The notes below the pieces were generated by a model. That model made no database searches. It had not been told where the DNA came from and saw nothing but the letters and a program-made list of their open reading frames with translations. The position numbers and the translations under genes were made by a program. From positions 1 to 52,060 of the forward strand of contig DATAPD010000063.1 in the NCBI GenBank assembly GCA_036265385.1: a stretch of 52,060 nt of DNA, written 5' to 3'. Positions within the stretch are counted from its first letter, which is position 1, and each line of letters opens with the position of its first letter. Positions 24,733 to 33,754 of the stretch are shown here, piece after piece. The stretch is from DATAPD01 sp036265385. GTDB lineage: Bacteria > Acidobacteriota > Terriglobia > Terriglobales > Acidobacteriaceae.

Positions 24733-26510
24733 GCTTTGTCCTCGAATAAACTAAACCGTTGGACTGCAGATTCAATCGCACTTGAGGCTGTTTGCCCTAG
24801 TCCGCAGATTGATGCATCCCTCATCGCCTGGCCGACTTCCTTGAGAAGAACTAACTCGGTTTGCCGGTCACCAATTGGGCGTCCGCTTGAGAGTCGATGC
24901 AAAAGCTCTTCCTGTCGCACAGTCCCAACGCGACACGGCACACATTGTCCGCACGACTCGTCCCGGAAAAACGACGCGATACGAAGCAAGATCGCTGGCA
25001 GGTCTACGGTATCATCGAAAGCCATGACCACAGCTGAACCAAGCGAAGTGCCTGCGGCGCGGCATCCCTCGAATGTCAACGGAATGTCGAGATTCCGCGG
25101 ATCGATAAACGCCCCAGCCGCCCCACCAATCAGTAAGGCCTGAAGTTTGCCACTTCCACCGATTCCACCGGCCATCTCTAAAAGTTCCTGAAGCGTCGTT
25201 CCAAAAGGTGCCTCGTAAACTCCAGGCCGCACTATATGGCCCGAAAGACAGTAAACCTTTGTTCCGGTGGATTGAGGAGTGCCGATCTTAGCGAACGCAG
25301 CGCCTCCTTCCAGGACGATGCTTGGAACGTTCAGGAGAGTTTCGACGTTGTTTATTACGGTTGGACGACCGAATAATCCCACTTCCGTGGGGAAGGGAGG
25401 CTTATTGCGCGGTTCGCCACGATATCCTTCAATGGAATTGAGCAACGCCGTTTCTTCACCACAGATGTACGCACCCGCGCCGATACGAATTTCGATGTCA
25501 AACTGCAACTCTTGTCCGAGGATGTGTGAGCCAAGTAGTCCCCGGGAACGACAGGTATCTATGGCATGCTGTAACAGGCGTGCTGCCGATGAATATTCAC
25601 TCCGAATATAGATGTAGCTGCTCTCACACCCAGTGGCGATCCCGGCAATGATCATCGATTCAATCAGAGCGTAAGGATCACCTTCCATCAGAACTCGATC
25701 TTTGAAAGTGCCTGGCTCCGATTCGTCAGCATTACAGATAAGGTAACGAGGTTTTTGAGATGTTAGGACCGATTTCCATTTCTGCCCGGTCGAAAACGCA
25801 GCCCCTCCTCTTCCCACCAGCCGAGACTCGATGATTTCATCTATCACCTTTTCCGGACCCATTTCGATTGCGGATCGGAGAGCAGCAAAGCCTCCATTTG
25901 CCGCGTAGCCATCAAGGCTATCTGGATCGACTCGTCCAATGCGGCGCAGAAGCTTAAGCCCTGGTTGTCCAGCCTGAGGAACGGAATCGACCAGCCTCGG
26001 AGGGTTGCCACAATTTCCTTCTAAGGCTGAAACAACTTTCGATACGTCCGCTGAGCTGACGATGTGGTCAATCGGGTTTGCGCCTGCTTTACGGACGAGC
26101 ACCGCTGGCGCCTGTTCACAAAAGCCGAGGCAAGGACTTCTGTGCAAAGTTACTTCTGGTTTCGCGGGCCCCGCGGTTCCCACATCTTGAAGTAGGGTAT
26201 CGGCATTGCGAATTTTGCACGCGATGTCATCACAGATGTGGGCTGTAGAAGTCGGCTGAGGACGCGTCGAGAGCAATGAATAGAAATTCGCGACGCCGAA
26301 TGCGTCTGCCGGCGGCACGTGCAGATGTTGGCTTGCGTAATTTAAGGCACCCTCGCTGATCCAGCCCACGCGGTTTTGAATGGCCTGCAGCAGTGGCAAC
26401 AGATGGGTGCGGCGCGGTCGCGTGTCGGTCAGCGAGATCTTTGCTACCGCCGCGTCAATCACGATCTTCTCTTCTGTTGTTGGCTTTGCCGAAGTGAAGT
26501 GGAGGTCCAT
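24729..26510 (-). CDS. NuoE-NuoF fusion, diaphorase subunit of formate dehydrogenase
   Basis: 593 residues. The N-terminal 160 are NuoE/FdsG-like: a helical part, then a thioredoxin-fold [2Fe-2S] site with CDDIACK and RSPCLGFCEQAP. Residues about 200-590 are NuoF/FdsB-like: NADH/FMN region GRGGAAFSTGQKW, CNADESEPGTFKDR, GAGAYICGEETALLNSIEG, a SLBB domain (VYEAPFGTTLQELLEMAGGI), then the N3-type [4Fe-4S] site ESCGQCVPCRVG with its fourth Cys in SICGLGQ. It passes electrons between NAD(H) and the Fe-S subunit. Six bases follow the catalytic gene, and it overlaps the Fe-S gene, so one operon. Confidence 0.92.
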   Translation of the reverse strand: MDLHFTSAKPTTEEKIVIDAAVAKISLTDTRPRRTHLLPLLQAIQNRVGWISEGALNYASQHLHVPPADAFGVANFYSLLSTRPQPTSTAHICDDIACKIRNADTLLQDVGTAGPAKPEVTLHRSPCLGFCEQAPAVLVRKAGANPIDHIVSSADVSKVVSALEGNCGNPPRLVDSVPQAGQPGLKLLRRIGRVDPDSLDGYAANGGFAALRSAIEMGPEKVIDEIIESRLVGRGGAAFSTGQKWKSVLTSQKPRYLICNADESEPGTFKDRVLMEGDPYALIESMIIAGIATGCESSYIYIRSEYSSAARLLQHAIDTCRSRGLLGSHILGQELQFDIEIRIGAGAYICGEETALLNSIEGYRGEPRNKPPFPTEVGLFGRPTVINNVETLLNVPSIVLEGGAAFAKIGTPQSTGTKVYCLSGHIVRPGVYEAPFGTTLQELLEMAGGIGGSGKLQALLIGGAAGAFIDPRNLDIPLTFEGCRAAGTSLGSAVVMAFDDTVDLPAILLRIASFFRDESCGQCVPCRVGTVRQEELLHRLSSGRPIGDRQTELVLLKEVGQAMRDASICGLGQTASSAIESAVQRFSLFEDKA

Positions 26511-26516
26511 GCGGTC

Positions 26517-28523
26517 CTAGGGAGGGCTCCCGATTGGCTGGTGGTCAGCGACCTTCTCAATCCGAATGGCGGTCGCCTTGAATTCTGATGTTCCTGATTT
26601 GGGATCTGCGGTGTCGATCGTGAGTGCGTTAGTAGCTACCTGCTCCGGGAAATGCAACGTCAGAAATGCGAGACCGCGGCGCAGGCCAGAATCAACATGA
26701 ACCGGCACCATCACTGCACCTCGCCGAGAAACCACTTTAACGCATTCGTTCTCGCTCAAGTTGTAGGCAGCAGCATCTTCCGGAGAAATATCGAGGGTCT
26801 CGGCCCGGCGCAGTGGAGATGCATACCGACTCGACTGCACGCCGGTGTTGTAGGAATCCAAGCGGCGACCTGTCGTCAGGCGAATTGGAAAATCGTCATC
26901 AAGTTTGTCGACCGGATCTAATTGCTCTACACAGCTGAAAGGCGCACGAGGGCCAATGACAGGACGCGCCCACAATCGGCAATGCAAAAACTGTTCGCCG
27001 GGATGCGCTTCATCGTAACAGGGCCACTGCAAACCCTCTGAACCTTCCAGGCGAGCGTAAGCCATTCCAGCATGAATCGGGCTCAAACTGCGCAGCTCAT
27101 CCCATACTTGCTCGGCGGTTGGATTACCCATGTCATAGCCGATACGCCGTCCTAAATCGCAGAGGATCTGGATGTCATCGCGGGAGTCACCTGCGGGAGC
27201 AAAAGCGCGGCGCACTCGTTGCACGCGCCGTTCACTACTTGTGACGGTGCCCTCCGTTTCGCACCATCCGGCAGCTGCCGGAAAAACTACGTCCGCAAGT
27301 TGCGCAGTTTTCGTCAAAAACATGTCTTGAACGACTAGTGTCTCCAGCTGTTGAAGAAGTCTTATCGTACGATCCTGATCCGCTTCGGACTGCGCTGGAT
27401 TCTCTCCAATGACATAGAGTGCCTTCAGTTCTCCGCGTTCCATTGCGTCGAACATGCCAGTCAAATGCCATCCACGCTGCGCAGGGATACACACACCCCA
27501 ACTGCTTTCAAATTTCGAGCGCAATTCGTCGTTTTCGATATGTTGAAACCCCGGCAGTCGATCCGGCAGAGCACCCATATCCCCGCCACCCTGCACGTTA
27601 TTCTGACCACGCAGGGGGTTGAGCCCACTTCCGTATCTTCCTACGTGGCCAGTAAGAAGCCCCAGATTAATCAGCGCGAGAACATTGTCGACGCCAGTCA
27701 CATGCTCGGTGACACCAAGTGTCCAGCAGATCTGCGCATTTCGGGCGTTTGCATATGCACTCGCCATCTCACGGATAAGCGCTGCAGAGATCCCGCAGGT
27801 TGCCTCCGCATAATCCAAGGTGTAGCGATCAACATGATCGCGGAAATCCGCGAAGCCGCTCGTCGCTTGTTCAATGAATTCTCGATTTTCAAGACCTTGC
27901 GATAAAATTTCGCGAGCCACAGCATTCGCGAGAGCTATATCGGTACCTACGTGCAGGCCTATCCAGTGACCCCAAGCTGCAGAACTCGTACGTCTTGGAT
28001 CGATGACGAAAAGCTGCGCACCTCTTCGAATGCCTTTCAGTATGTGGTGAAAGAAAATGGGATGTGTCTCTCTCGCGTTTGATCCCCAAAGAACAATTGT
28101 GTCCGCATCCTCTGTCTCGCGATAGGAACTTGTGCCGCCACCCATTCCGAAAACCGTCGCCAGACCGGCGACGCTTGGGGCGTGTCAAGTGCGGTTGCAA
28201 CTATCGACGTTATTGCTGCTCATTACCGCGCGGGCGAACTTTTGCGCCATGAAGTTCATCTCGTTCGTGGTTTTCGAGCAGCTAAAAAGTCCAAAGCTCC
28301 TTCCACCATAAGCGGATTTCGCGTGGCGAAACCCATCTGCGGCACGATCGAGCGCTTCGTCCCACGAGGCAAGGCGCAACGTTCCGTTCTCGCGCACGAG
28401 AGGTTTGGTGAGCCGGGACATTGTGCTGTTCATATAAAGGAGGTCCGATTTCAGCCCTGTCAGGATTTTAGCAGGCGCAATGCGAACCAGAGGGAAGCAG
28501 AGGAATTGTGTCATCAACCCCAT
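26517..28523 (-). CDS. fdhF: Selenocysteine formate dehydrogenase catalytic subunit, lacking its N-terminal [4Fe-4S] domain
   Basis: 668 residues with one in-frame TGA (28187-28185) read as selenocysteine (residue 113 from this start). The sequence across it, NNVDSCNRT-U-HAPSVAGL, matches the E. coli FdhF active site NNVDCCARV-U-HGPSVAG, and a SECIS hairpin follows. Bis-MGD domains: WDEALDRAADGF, TIVLWGSNARETHPI, LFVIDPRRTSSA, LLTGHVGRYGSGLNPLRGQN, and a C-terminal dinucleotide-binding domain with RLTTGRRLDSYNTG. The usual CxxCxxxC cluster domain is absent and encoded at 23716-24732. The start is uncertain: ATG 28523 is longest, but ATG 28433 (MNSTMSRLTKPLV) fits the family boundary better. 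A caller treating TGA as stop would split it into two false genes. Confidence 0.9.
28155..28187 (-). promoter_or_regulatory. Bacterial SECIS element with Sec UGA codon
   Basis: UGA at 28187-28185; after 11 bases a perfect 7-bp stem CGTCGCC/GGCGACG (28173-28167 and 28161-28155) closes on loop GGTCT (28166-28162). From UGA to the loop is 18 bases, the same as I recall for E. coli fdhF, whose SelB-binding loop is also GGUCU. The bulged U of the E. coli stem is not present. Confidence 0.88.
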
Positions 28524-28552
28524 CGTTCGTTATTATGACCATCGGATCCATC

Positions 28553-29719
28553 ATGTTCGCCCACAGGACTCACTGGAAACTCGAACAGAATGCGTTCAGC
28601 AAAGCGATTCAGGACGCGCGTGCCGCAGGTGTAGCCCTGCTCGATCTAACAGTTTCTAATCCGACAGAGGTCGGCCTCGCTTACGACACGGACATTCTCA
28701 TGTCAGCCTTCACCTCGGCAGACATGCTCGCCTACGATCCGCAAAGCAAGGGCATGCTGAGCGCGCGAAAAGCAGTCGCGAACTATTATCGTGACCATGA
28801 CTTGTATGATCTGGATCCCGAACACATACTCCTGACAACGAGCACCAGCGAAGCCTATTCTTTCCTGTTTCGGCTCCTGTGCAACGCCGATGACGAAATC
28901 TTGGTTCCGAAACCCAGCTATCCACTTTTCGAGTACCTCGCCGACCTGCAGGACGTTCGACTCTGTTCTTATCCACTCCTCTACGATCATGGATGGGAAA
29001 TCGACTTTCCTTCTTTGTACAAAGCAGTATCACATCGAACTAAAGCCGTGGTGGTCGTGCACCCTAATAACCCGACAGGGTCATACGTTAAGGGTGCCGG
29101 CTTTTCTTCACTCAATGACTTTTGTCGGGAGTACGAACTCGCGATCATCTCGGATGAAGTGTTTTTGGATTATGCTCTCGACGGAGCACCCCGCGGCACG
29201 TTCGCAACGAACAAAGACGCACTTTCGTTCACACTGAGTGGAGTCTCCAAGATCTCCGGCCTTCCACAGATGAAATTCGCCTGGCTTGTGGCGAACGGCC
29301 CCGATCGCATCCTGGATGAAGCAATGTCGCGACTCGATGTCATCGCGGACACTTACCTTTCGATGAACACTCCTATTCAGCTTGCTGCACCGGTACTTCT
29401 TCAGGAACGGAAGCGTATCCAACCGCTATTACTGGATCGGCTTCGAGAAAATCTGCAAGCGCTAGATCGTGCTCTCGCACATCAGAAACTGTGTCACCGA
29501 CTTGAGGTGGAGGGCGGTTGGTATGCCGTGCTGCGAGTTCCAGTCACGCAAACGGACGAGGAGTTAGCGATTGACCTGATTCGCAAGATTGAAGTGCTCG
29601 TGCATCCTGGACACTTCTTCGATTTTGCTAGAGACGGGTACCTTGTCTTGAGTCTCATTACGCCAAACGACATCTTTCAAGCAGGAGTGGATCGTTTGCT
29701 TGGCATGCTTGGCTCGTGA
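28553..29719 (+). CDS. PLP-dependent aminotransferase, class I/II
   Basis: 388 residues from ATG 28553 (MFAHRTHW); ATG 28535 and GTG 28508 upstream are possible but overlap the divergent formate dehydrogenase gene. Fold type I features: LDLTVSNPTEVGLAYD, TTSTSEAYSFLFRLL (cofactor phosphate binding), VVHPNNPTGSYV, AIISDEVFLDYAL (the Asp binding the pyridine N), the Schiff-base lysine in LSGVSKISGLPQMKFAW, and a closing FLVLSLITP-like region. Resembles alanine/aspartate-type aminotransferases; substrate not assignable. Divergent from the formate dehydrogenase, convergent with the MBL gene. Confidence 0.88.
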   Translation: MFAHRTHWKLEQNAFSKAIQDARAAGVALLDLTVSNPTEVGLAYDTDILMSAFTSADMLAYDPQSKGMLSARKAVANYYRDHDLYDLDPEHILLTTSTSEAYSFLFRLLCNADDEILVPKPSYPLFEYLADLQDVRLCSYPLLYDHGWEIDFPSLYKAVSHRTKAVVVVHPNNPTGSYVKGAGFSSLNDFCREYELAIISDEVFLDYALDGAPRGTFATNKDALSFTLSGVSKISGLPQMKFAWLVANGPDRILDEAMSRLDVIADTYLSMNTPIQLAAPVLLQERKRIQPLLLDRLRENLQALDRALAHQKLCHRLEVEGGWYAVLRVPVTQTDEELAIDLIRKIEVLVHPGHFFDFARDGYLVLSLITPNDIFQAGVDRLLGMLGS

Positions 29720-29731
29720 GTGACGTTTCTC

Positions 29732-30364
29732 TTACGGCTTCACAAGGAATGGATTAGATTCGCGCTCTGAGCCGATTGTAGTCAAAGGCCCGTGACCCGG
29801 TACGACTACCGTCTCATCTGGCAGTGCGAGCAGTTTTTCGTGCAAGGAGTTGATGATCTTTTCAAACGAACCTCCAGGAAGGTCCGTGCGCCCGATACTG
29901 CCTGCGAACAACGTGTCCCCGGCAATCAGTTTTTGTTCGGACGGGAAATACAGAGAGATGCTTCCTTCCGTGTGTCCGGGAGTGTGCAGGACAACTGCTT
30001 CAAGAGATCCGGCCCGCACCTTATCATCTTGTCTGACAGAGTGATCAATTTGCACCTCTCCTGGTGCTGGCATGCCAATCCAACTCGCCTGTACGTCGAG
30101 CATCCTCAACAGTGCCTGGTCCTTCTCATTGAGAATGATGGGAGCACCTGTACGGGCTCGCAATTTCATTGCTCCTCCCACATGGTCAATATGCGCATGC
30201 GTGATGATGATTTGTTTTACCTTCAGACCATGCTTTTCCACCAACTTCAACACATCTTCGATGTCATCGCCCGGATCGATAACGAGTGCTTCATGAGATT
30301 GTTCATCTCCTACAACTGAGCAATTGCATTGAAGGGGGCCGACGGGGAGAATCTCGTGAATCAT
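29732..30364 (-). CDS. MBL-fold metallohydrolase, glyoxalase II-like
   Basis: 210 residues, cytoplasmic. The dinuclear zinc motif is THAHIDHVGGAMKL (HxHxDH), with further ligands in LHTPGHTEGSISLY, FAGSIGRTDLPGG and the terminal VVPGHGPLTT. The N-terminal CNCSVVGDEQSHEALVIDPG is typical of the YcbL/glyoxalase II-like group, which hydrolyses thioesters such as S-lactoylglutathione. Start at ATG 30364; lies 90 bp after secG, with a terminator between. Confidence 0.88.
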   Translation of the reverse strand: MIHEILPVGPLQCNCSVVGDEQSHEALVIDPGDDIEDVLKLVEKHGLKVKQIIITHAHIDHVGGAMKLRARTGAPIILNEKDQALLRMLDVQASWIGMPAPGEVQIDHSVRQDDKVRAGSLEAVVLHTPGHTEGSISLYFPSEQKLIAGDTLFAGSIGRTDLPGGSFEKIINSLHEKLLALPDETVVVPGHGPLTTIGSERESNPFLVKP

Positions 30365-30411
30365 GCGGTCATTCTATGGGAAGAAGGCCCGCGAATTCGC
30401 CTGCAAACAGA

Positions 30412-30435
30412 ACAGCCTTCCACAGGGAAGGCTGT
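30412..30435 (-). terminator. Hairpin terminator after secG
   Basis: ACAGCCTTCC (30412-30421) and GGAAGGCTGT (30426-30435) form a perfect 10-bp stem with a 4-base loop. On the minus strand TCTGTTTG follows. It lies between the secG stop and the MBL gene start. Confidence 0.7.
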
Positions 30436-30454
30436 GTCTCAAAGCGGTCTATTG

Positions 30455-30820
30455 CTATTTCTGATTGGGGTTTTGCGGTGCCGGTTGAGTGGGCGTAGTT
30501 GGAGCTGGCGTGCTTGGCGCTGGTTGCGAAGTTGTCTGCCCAGGTTTACTCCCCGAGAGAACAGATCCTGGCGCCGTGGAACGACGCGAAGCGAAAACCG
30601 ATAAGGTGATTGATGTAAGCATGAACAATACAGCGGACCAGGTTGTAGCGCGCGACAGTGCTGTAGCAGCGCCTCGCGGACCGAATGCTGTCTGGCTCCC
30701 CATTCCACCAAAGGCGGCAGCGATGTCGCCGCTCTTACCACTCTGCAGCAACACAACGATGATCAGGAAAAAGCAAACAATGATGTGAACAGCAGTTGCC
30801 AGGTAGATTAACCAAGTCAT
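30455..30820 (-). CDS. secG: Protein translocase subunit SecG
   Basis: 121 residues. Inner-membrane partner of SecYE that supports protein export. Two membrane helices: YLATAVHIIVCFFLIIVVLL (about 6-25) and SAVLFMLTSITLSVFAS (about 62-78). The connecting SecG signature is LLQSGKSGDIAAAFGGMGSQ followed by TAFGPRGA. The C-terminal 40 residues are a Pro/Thr/Gln-rich tail, longer than in E. coli SecG. Downstream of tpiA and tRNA-Leu on the same strand, an arrangement (tpiA-secG-tRNA-Leu) common in bacteria. Confidence 0.95.
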   Translation of the reverse strand: MTWLIYLATAVHIIVCFFLIIVVLLQSGKSGDIAAAFGGMGSQTAFGPRGAATALSRATTWSAVLFMLTSITLSVFASRRSTAPGSVLSGSKPGQTTSQPAPSTPAPTTPTQPAPQNPNQK

Positions 30821-30893
30821 TTTTAGGAATGCAGAATTGCCCTAGGGCCGATTCTTTCGCCTCTCTATTGAATTAACACTGATTCGGAGATCC

Positions 30894-30978
30894 TGGTGCG
30901 GAAGGGGGGATTTGAACCCCCACGCCTTTCGGCGCCACCCCCTCAAGATGGTGTGTCTGCCAGTTCCACCACTTCCGC
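30894..30978 (-). tRNA. tRNA-Leu (GAG)
   Basis: 85 bases with a complete cloverleaf of the long variable-arm class. Acceptor GCGGAAG (30978-30972) pairs with CTTCCGC, followed by A and encoded CCA ending at 30894. The anticodon stem CCATC/GGTGG encloses loop TTGAGGG, giving GAG. T-arm GGGGGTTCAAATCCCCC. It reads CUC/CUU leucine codons. Confidence 0.96.
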
Positions 30979-31099
30979 AATAACTATCACGCGCGCAGCA
31001 TCTTAGGGAGCCGATCACTGCACTGGATAAGTAATGGTATCGTGTCCGCCCGACTCCTGCAACGTCGCTGCTCAATGACGCCGTGGACGCCATGGTCCT

Positions 31100-31849
31100 T
31101 CAGTATCGAATAATTGCAGCGAACGACTTCGGATCGAGTGAGGCGCCCCCGACGAGTGCCCCATCGATTTCTTCTTCCGACATAAGTGCCTTTGCATTGT
31201 CCGGTTTCACCGACCCGCCGTACAGAATTCGTAGGCCTGCAGCGAAATCATCGCCAAAAGCCTTGGCAGCTTCCGCTCGAATGATCGCGTGTGCATCCGA
31301 TGCCAACTGCGGAGTCGCGGTCTTACCAGTGCCGATAGCCCAAACTGGTTCGTATGCGACTACTAGCTTGCCGGCCTTCTTTCCGGAGATAGCGTGAAAT
31401 GCTCTAAGACACTCTCGCCGCAGTACATCGTCCGTCAAGTTTGCTTCACGCTCTTCCAGTACCTCGCCAACGCAAACAATAGGCGTCAAACCAGCTTCTA
31501 ACGCAACTTTCAATTTCATATTGACCGTATCGTCTGTTTCGCCAAAATACTGCCTGCGCTCGGAGTGTCCGATGATCACGTGAGTTGCCCCGACTGCGAG
31601 CAGCATCCCGGCTGAAACTTCTCCCGTGAATGCACCTTCTTTCTCCCAATAAAAATTCTGCGCTCCAATGGCTACGTTGCTTCCCCGAACGGATTCAACC
31701 GCCGATGGCAGATCGACGAAAGGCGGACACACCGCAATTTCGTCACGCGTGTGATCTTTCACGAGCGCAAGAAAATCGCGGAAAAACTGCTGTGTCTGGT
31801 CGGGAGTCTTGTACATCTTCCAATTAGCGGCGATCAGCTTTTTTCTCAT
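31100..31849 (-). CDS. tpiA: Triosephosphate isomerase
   Basis: 249 residues, the standard length. Interconverts DHAP and glyceraldehyde-3-phosphate. Visible: substrate lysine in AANWKMYKTP, catalytic His in IIGHSERRQYFGE, catalytic Glu in VVAYEPVWAIGTG, flexible-loop region GKTATP, and phosphate-binding LYGGSVKPDN with GALVGGASLD. The start ATG overlaps the stop of the macrodomain gene by 4 bp; last gene of the gap-pgk-macro-tpiA operon. Confidence 0.97.
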   Translation of the reverse strand: MRKKLIAANWKMYKTPDQTQQFFRDFLALVKDHTRDEIAVCPPFVDLPSAVESVRGSNVAIGAQNFYWEKEGAFTGEVSAGMLLAVGATHVIIGHSERRQYFGETDDTVNMKLKVALEAGLTPIVCVGEVLEEREANLTDDVLRRECLRAFHAISGKKAGKLVVAYEPVWAIGTGKTATPQLASDAHAIIRAEAAKAFGDDFAAGLRILYGGSVKPDNAKALMSEEEIDGALVGGASLDPKSFAAIIRY

Positions 31850-32454
31850 GAGAGAACCTTATGTATGTCCACTGGATGAATTTTGTCGAATTTTATGAGT
31901 TTCTCGACTGCTCTGACGTAAGCCTTCAATGTGTAAGTATCAAACAGCACAAAGCGAACATGATTGACGTTCTGCGAAGAATTTAGATATTGAACAGCTG
32001 TTTCAATTGCAATCGGAGCAGCTTCGTCGATGGGATATCCAAATGCGCCAGTCGAGATTGAAGGAAAAGCGATCGATCGAACGTCGTGTTCATCTGCGAT
32101 TCGTATCGATTCCTCATAGCAGCTTTTGAGGATTTTGGGTTCTCCCCGGCCGCCACCACGATAGATCGGCCCAACGGTATGAATTACATATTTCGCAGGT
32201 AAGCGCCCCGCAGTTGTGATAACAGCTTTTCCGTGTTCCAACATTCCGATTTCAGCGACGATTCGTTTGCACTCTGCAAGAATCGACGGTCCGCCTGTTC
32301 GGTGAATGGCTCCATCCACCCCGCCGCCCCCTAGCAGAGACGAATTTGCCGCATTGACGATCGCGTCAATTTCGACTTTTGTGATGTCAGCTGGCCCGTG
32401 CAACTCGAACGATTTGCCCTTTCCCAGCTGAAGGCGAACTGCGTAATCTGTCAC
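31846..32454 (-). CDS. Macrodomain ADP-ribose-processing protein
   Basis: 202 residues. MacroD/YmdB-type signature: ADITKVEIDAIVNAANSSLL, GGGGVDGAIHRTGG (ADP-ribose binding loop and catalytic Asp region), AGRLPAKYVIHTVGPIYRGG and IAFPSISTGAFGYPIDEAA (phosphate loop). The family removes mono-ADP-ribose from proteins or hydrolyses O-acetyl-ADP-ribose. It lies 15 bp after pgk and overlaps tpiA by 4 bp, so it is co-translated with glycolytic enzymes. A C-terminal extension of about 35 residues (KLIKFDKIHPVDIHKVLS) lies beyond the usual fold. Confidence 0.9.
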   Translation of the reverse strand: MTDYAVRLQLGKGKSFELHGPADITKVEIDAIVNAANSSLLGGGGVDGAIHRTGGPSILAECKRIVAEIGMLEHGKAVITTAGRLPAKYVIHTVGPIYRGGGRGEPKILKSCYEESIRIADEHDVRSIAFPSISTGAFGYPIDEAAPIAIETAVQYLNSSQNVNHVRFVLFDTYTLKAYVRAVEKLIKFDKIHPVDIHKVLS

Positions 32455-32469
32455 GGGAAAACTCTCGAT

Positions 32470-33681
32470 TCAGTGCTTTTCCGTTAACACTTCCACTCCC
32501 GGCAACTTCTTGCCCTCCAAAAACTCAAGTGAGGCACCCCCGCCGGTGGAGATGTGTGTGATCTTTTCGGCGACTCCCGCTGCATGCACGGCCGCTACTG
32601 TGTCTCCGCCACCAACGATTGAGATTGCCCCGGCGTTTTCAGCCACTGCCTGTGCAACTTTAAATGTTCCCCTAGCGAATGGCTGCACTTCAAAAACTCC
32701 CATCGGACCGTTCCATACGATTGTGCGAGCTCGCGAAATTTCCTCTGTGAATGTTTCAATTGTTTTTGGCCCGATATCGAGCGCCATCATATTGGCCGGA
32801 ATCGGCTCGCCAAGATTAACGATCTTCGTCAAGGCATTAGCATCAATTCGATCCGCGATCACATGATCGGTGGGTAAAAGGAACTTTATCTTGTTCGCTT
32901 TGGCCTCGTGCAGCAGTTGGCCCGCAAGGTCGAGTTTGTCCTCTTCGACCAGCGATTTACCCACGTGTTCTCCCTGGGCCTTAAGAAATGTGTATGCCAT
33001 TCCACCACCGATGATGAGCGCGTTGACTTTGCTCATCAGATTGCGGATCACATTGATTTTGTCGCTGACTTTCGCGCCACCAAGAATGGCCACAAAGGGC
33101 TGCTCAGGATGCTCGAGTGCTTTGCCTAGATACGCCAGTTCTTTCTCCATCAGGAGGCCGGCCGCAGATTTTTTCACGAACTTCGTGATGCCAGCAGTAG
33201 AAGCATGGGCTCGGTGGGCCGAGCCGAACGCGTCATTCACATAGAACTCGGCCAAGCTTGCCAACTGCCGCGCGAACTGCTCGTTATTTGCTTCTTCCTC
33301 TGCGTGAAACCGCAAGTTTTCCAAAAGCAAAGTTTGGCCCTTTTCAAGTTTTGTGGCCATTTCTTCTGCTTCCGGCCCGACACAGTCTGGGCAGAACCCC
33401 ACGTTCTCGCTTGCCGCCAGTTGTTTGTCCAGCAGCATCCTGAGGCGCTCCGCTGCGGGTTTGAGGCTCATCTTAGGATTCGGTTTTCCCTTGGGACGGC
33501 CGAGGTGAGAAGCAAGTATCAGACGCGCCCCATGTCGCAGCGCGTACTCGATCGTAGGTAATGTCTCGCGTATCCGCGTGTCATCCATCACACGTCCATC
33601 TTCCAGAGGAACATTGAAATCGACTCGCATGAAGACGTGCTTGTCGTTGAGTGGAAGATCCTTAATGGAAAGCTTTGTCAT
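32470..33681 (-). CDS. pgk: Phosphoglycerate kinase
   Basis: 403 residues from ATG 33681 (GGAG 6 bases upstream); an in-frame ATG 18 codons earlier has no family support. Substrate-binding VFMRVDFNVPLEDGRV, LASHLGRPKGK, FYVNDAFGSAHRAHAS, hinge LGGAKVSDKI, GGGMAYTFL, and nucleotide-binding WNGPMGVFE with SIVGGGDTVAA and HISTGGGASLEFLEG. Converts 1,3-bisphosphoglycerate and ADP to 3-phosphoglycerate and ATP. Follows gap by 73 bp in the same operon. Confidence 0.98.
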   Translation of the reverse strand: MTKLSIKDLPLNDKHVFMRVDFNVPLEDGRVMDDTRIRETLPTIEYALRHGARLILASHLGRPKGKPNPKMSLKPAAERLRMLLDKQLAASENVGFCPDCVGPEAEEMATKLEKGQTLLLENLRFHAEEEANNEQFARQLASLAEFYVNDAFGSAHRAHASTAGITKFVKKSAAGLLMEKELAYLGKALEHPEQPFVAILGGAKVSDKINVIRNLMSKVNALIIGGGMAYTFLKAQGEHVGKSLVEEDKLDLAGQLLHEAKANKIKFLLPTDHVIADRIDANALTKIVNLGEPIPANMMALDIGPKTIETFTEEISRARTIVWNGPMGVFEVQPFARGTFKVAQAVAENAGAISIVGGGDTVAAVHAAGVAEKITHISTGGGASLEFLEGKKLPGVEVLTEKH

Positions 33682-33754
33682 AAGAACTCCAGAGTGGAGT
33701 AGGAAATGTGTGGCGGAGATCGTTTTCTCCGCCACTAGCTTTTTAGAATTCTGG

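Noticed and set aside
26517..28145. A separate shorter formate dehydrogenase gene starting at ATG 28145, plus a 112-codon gene upstream
   Set aside because: The two frames are the same frame interrupted by one TGA at the Sec site; the sequence on both sides is conserved and a SECIS follows.
28440..28460. AAAGGAGGT on the plus strand, a perfect Shine-Dalgarno
   Set aside because: No start codon and only a short frame follow; it lies inside the formate dehydrogenase 5' region on the other strand.
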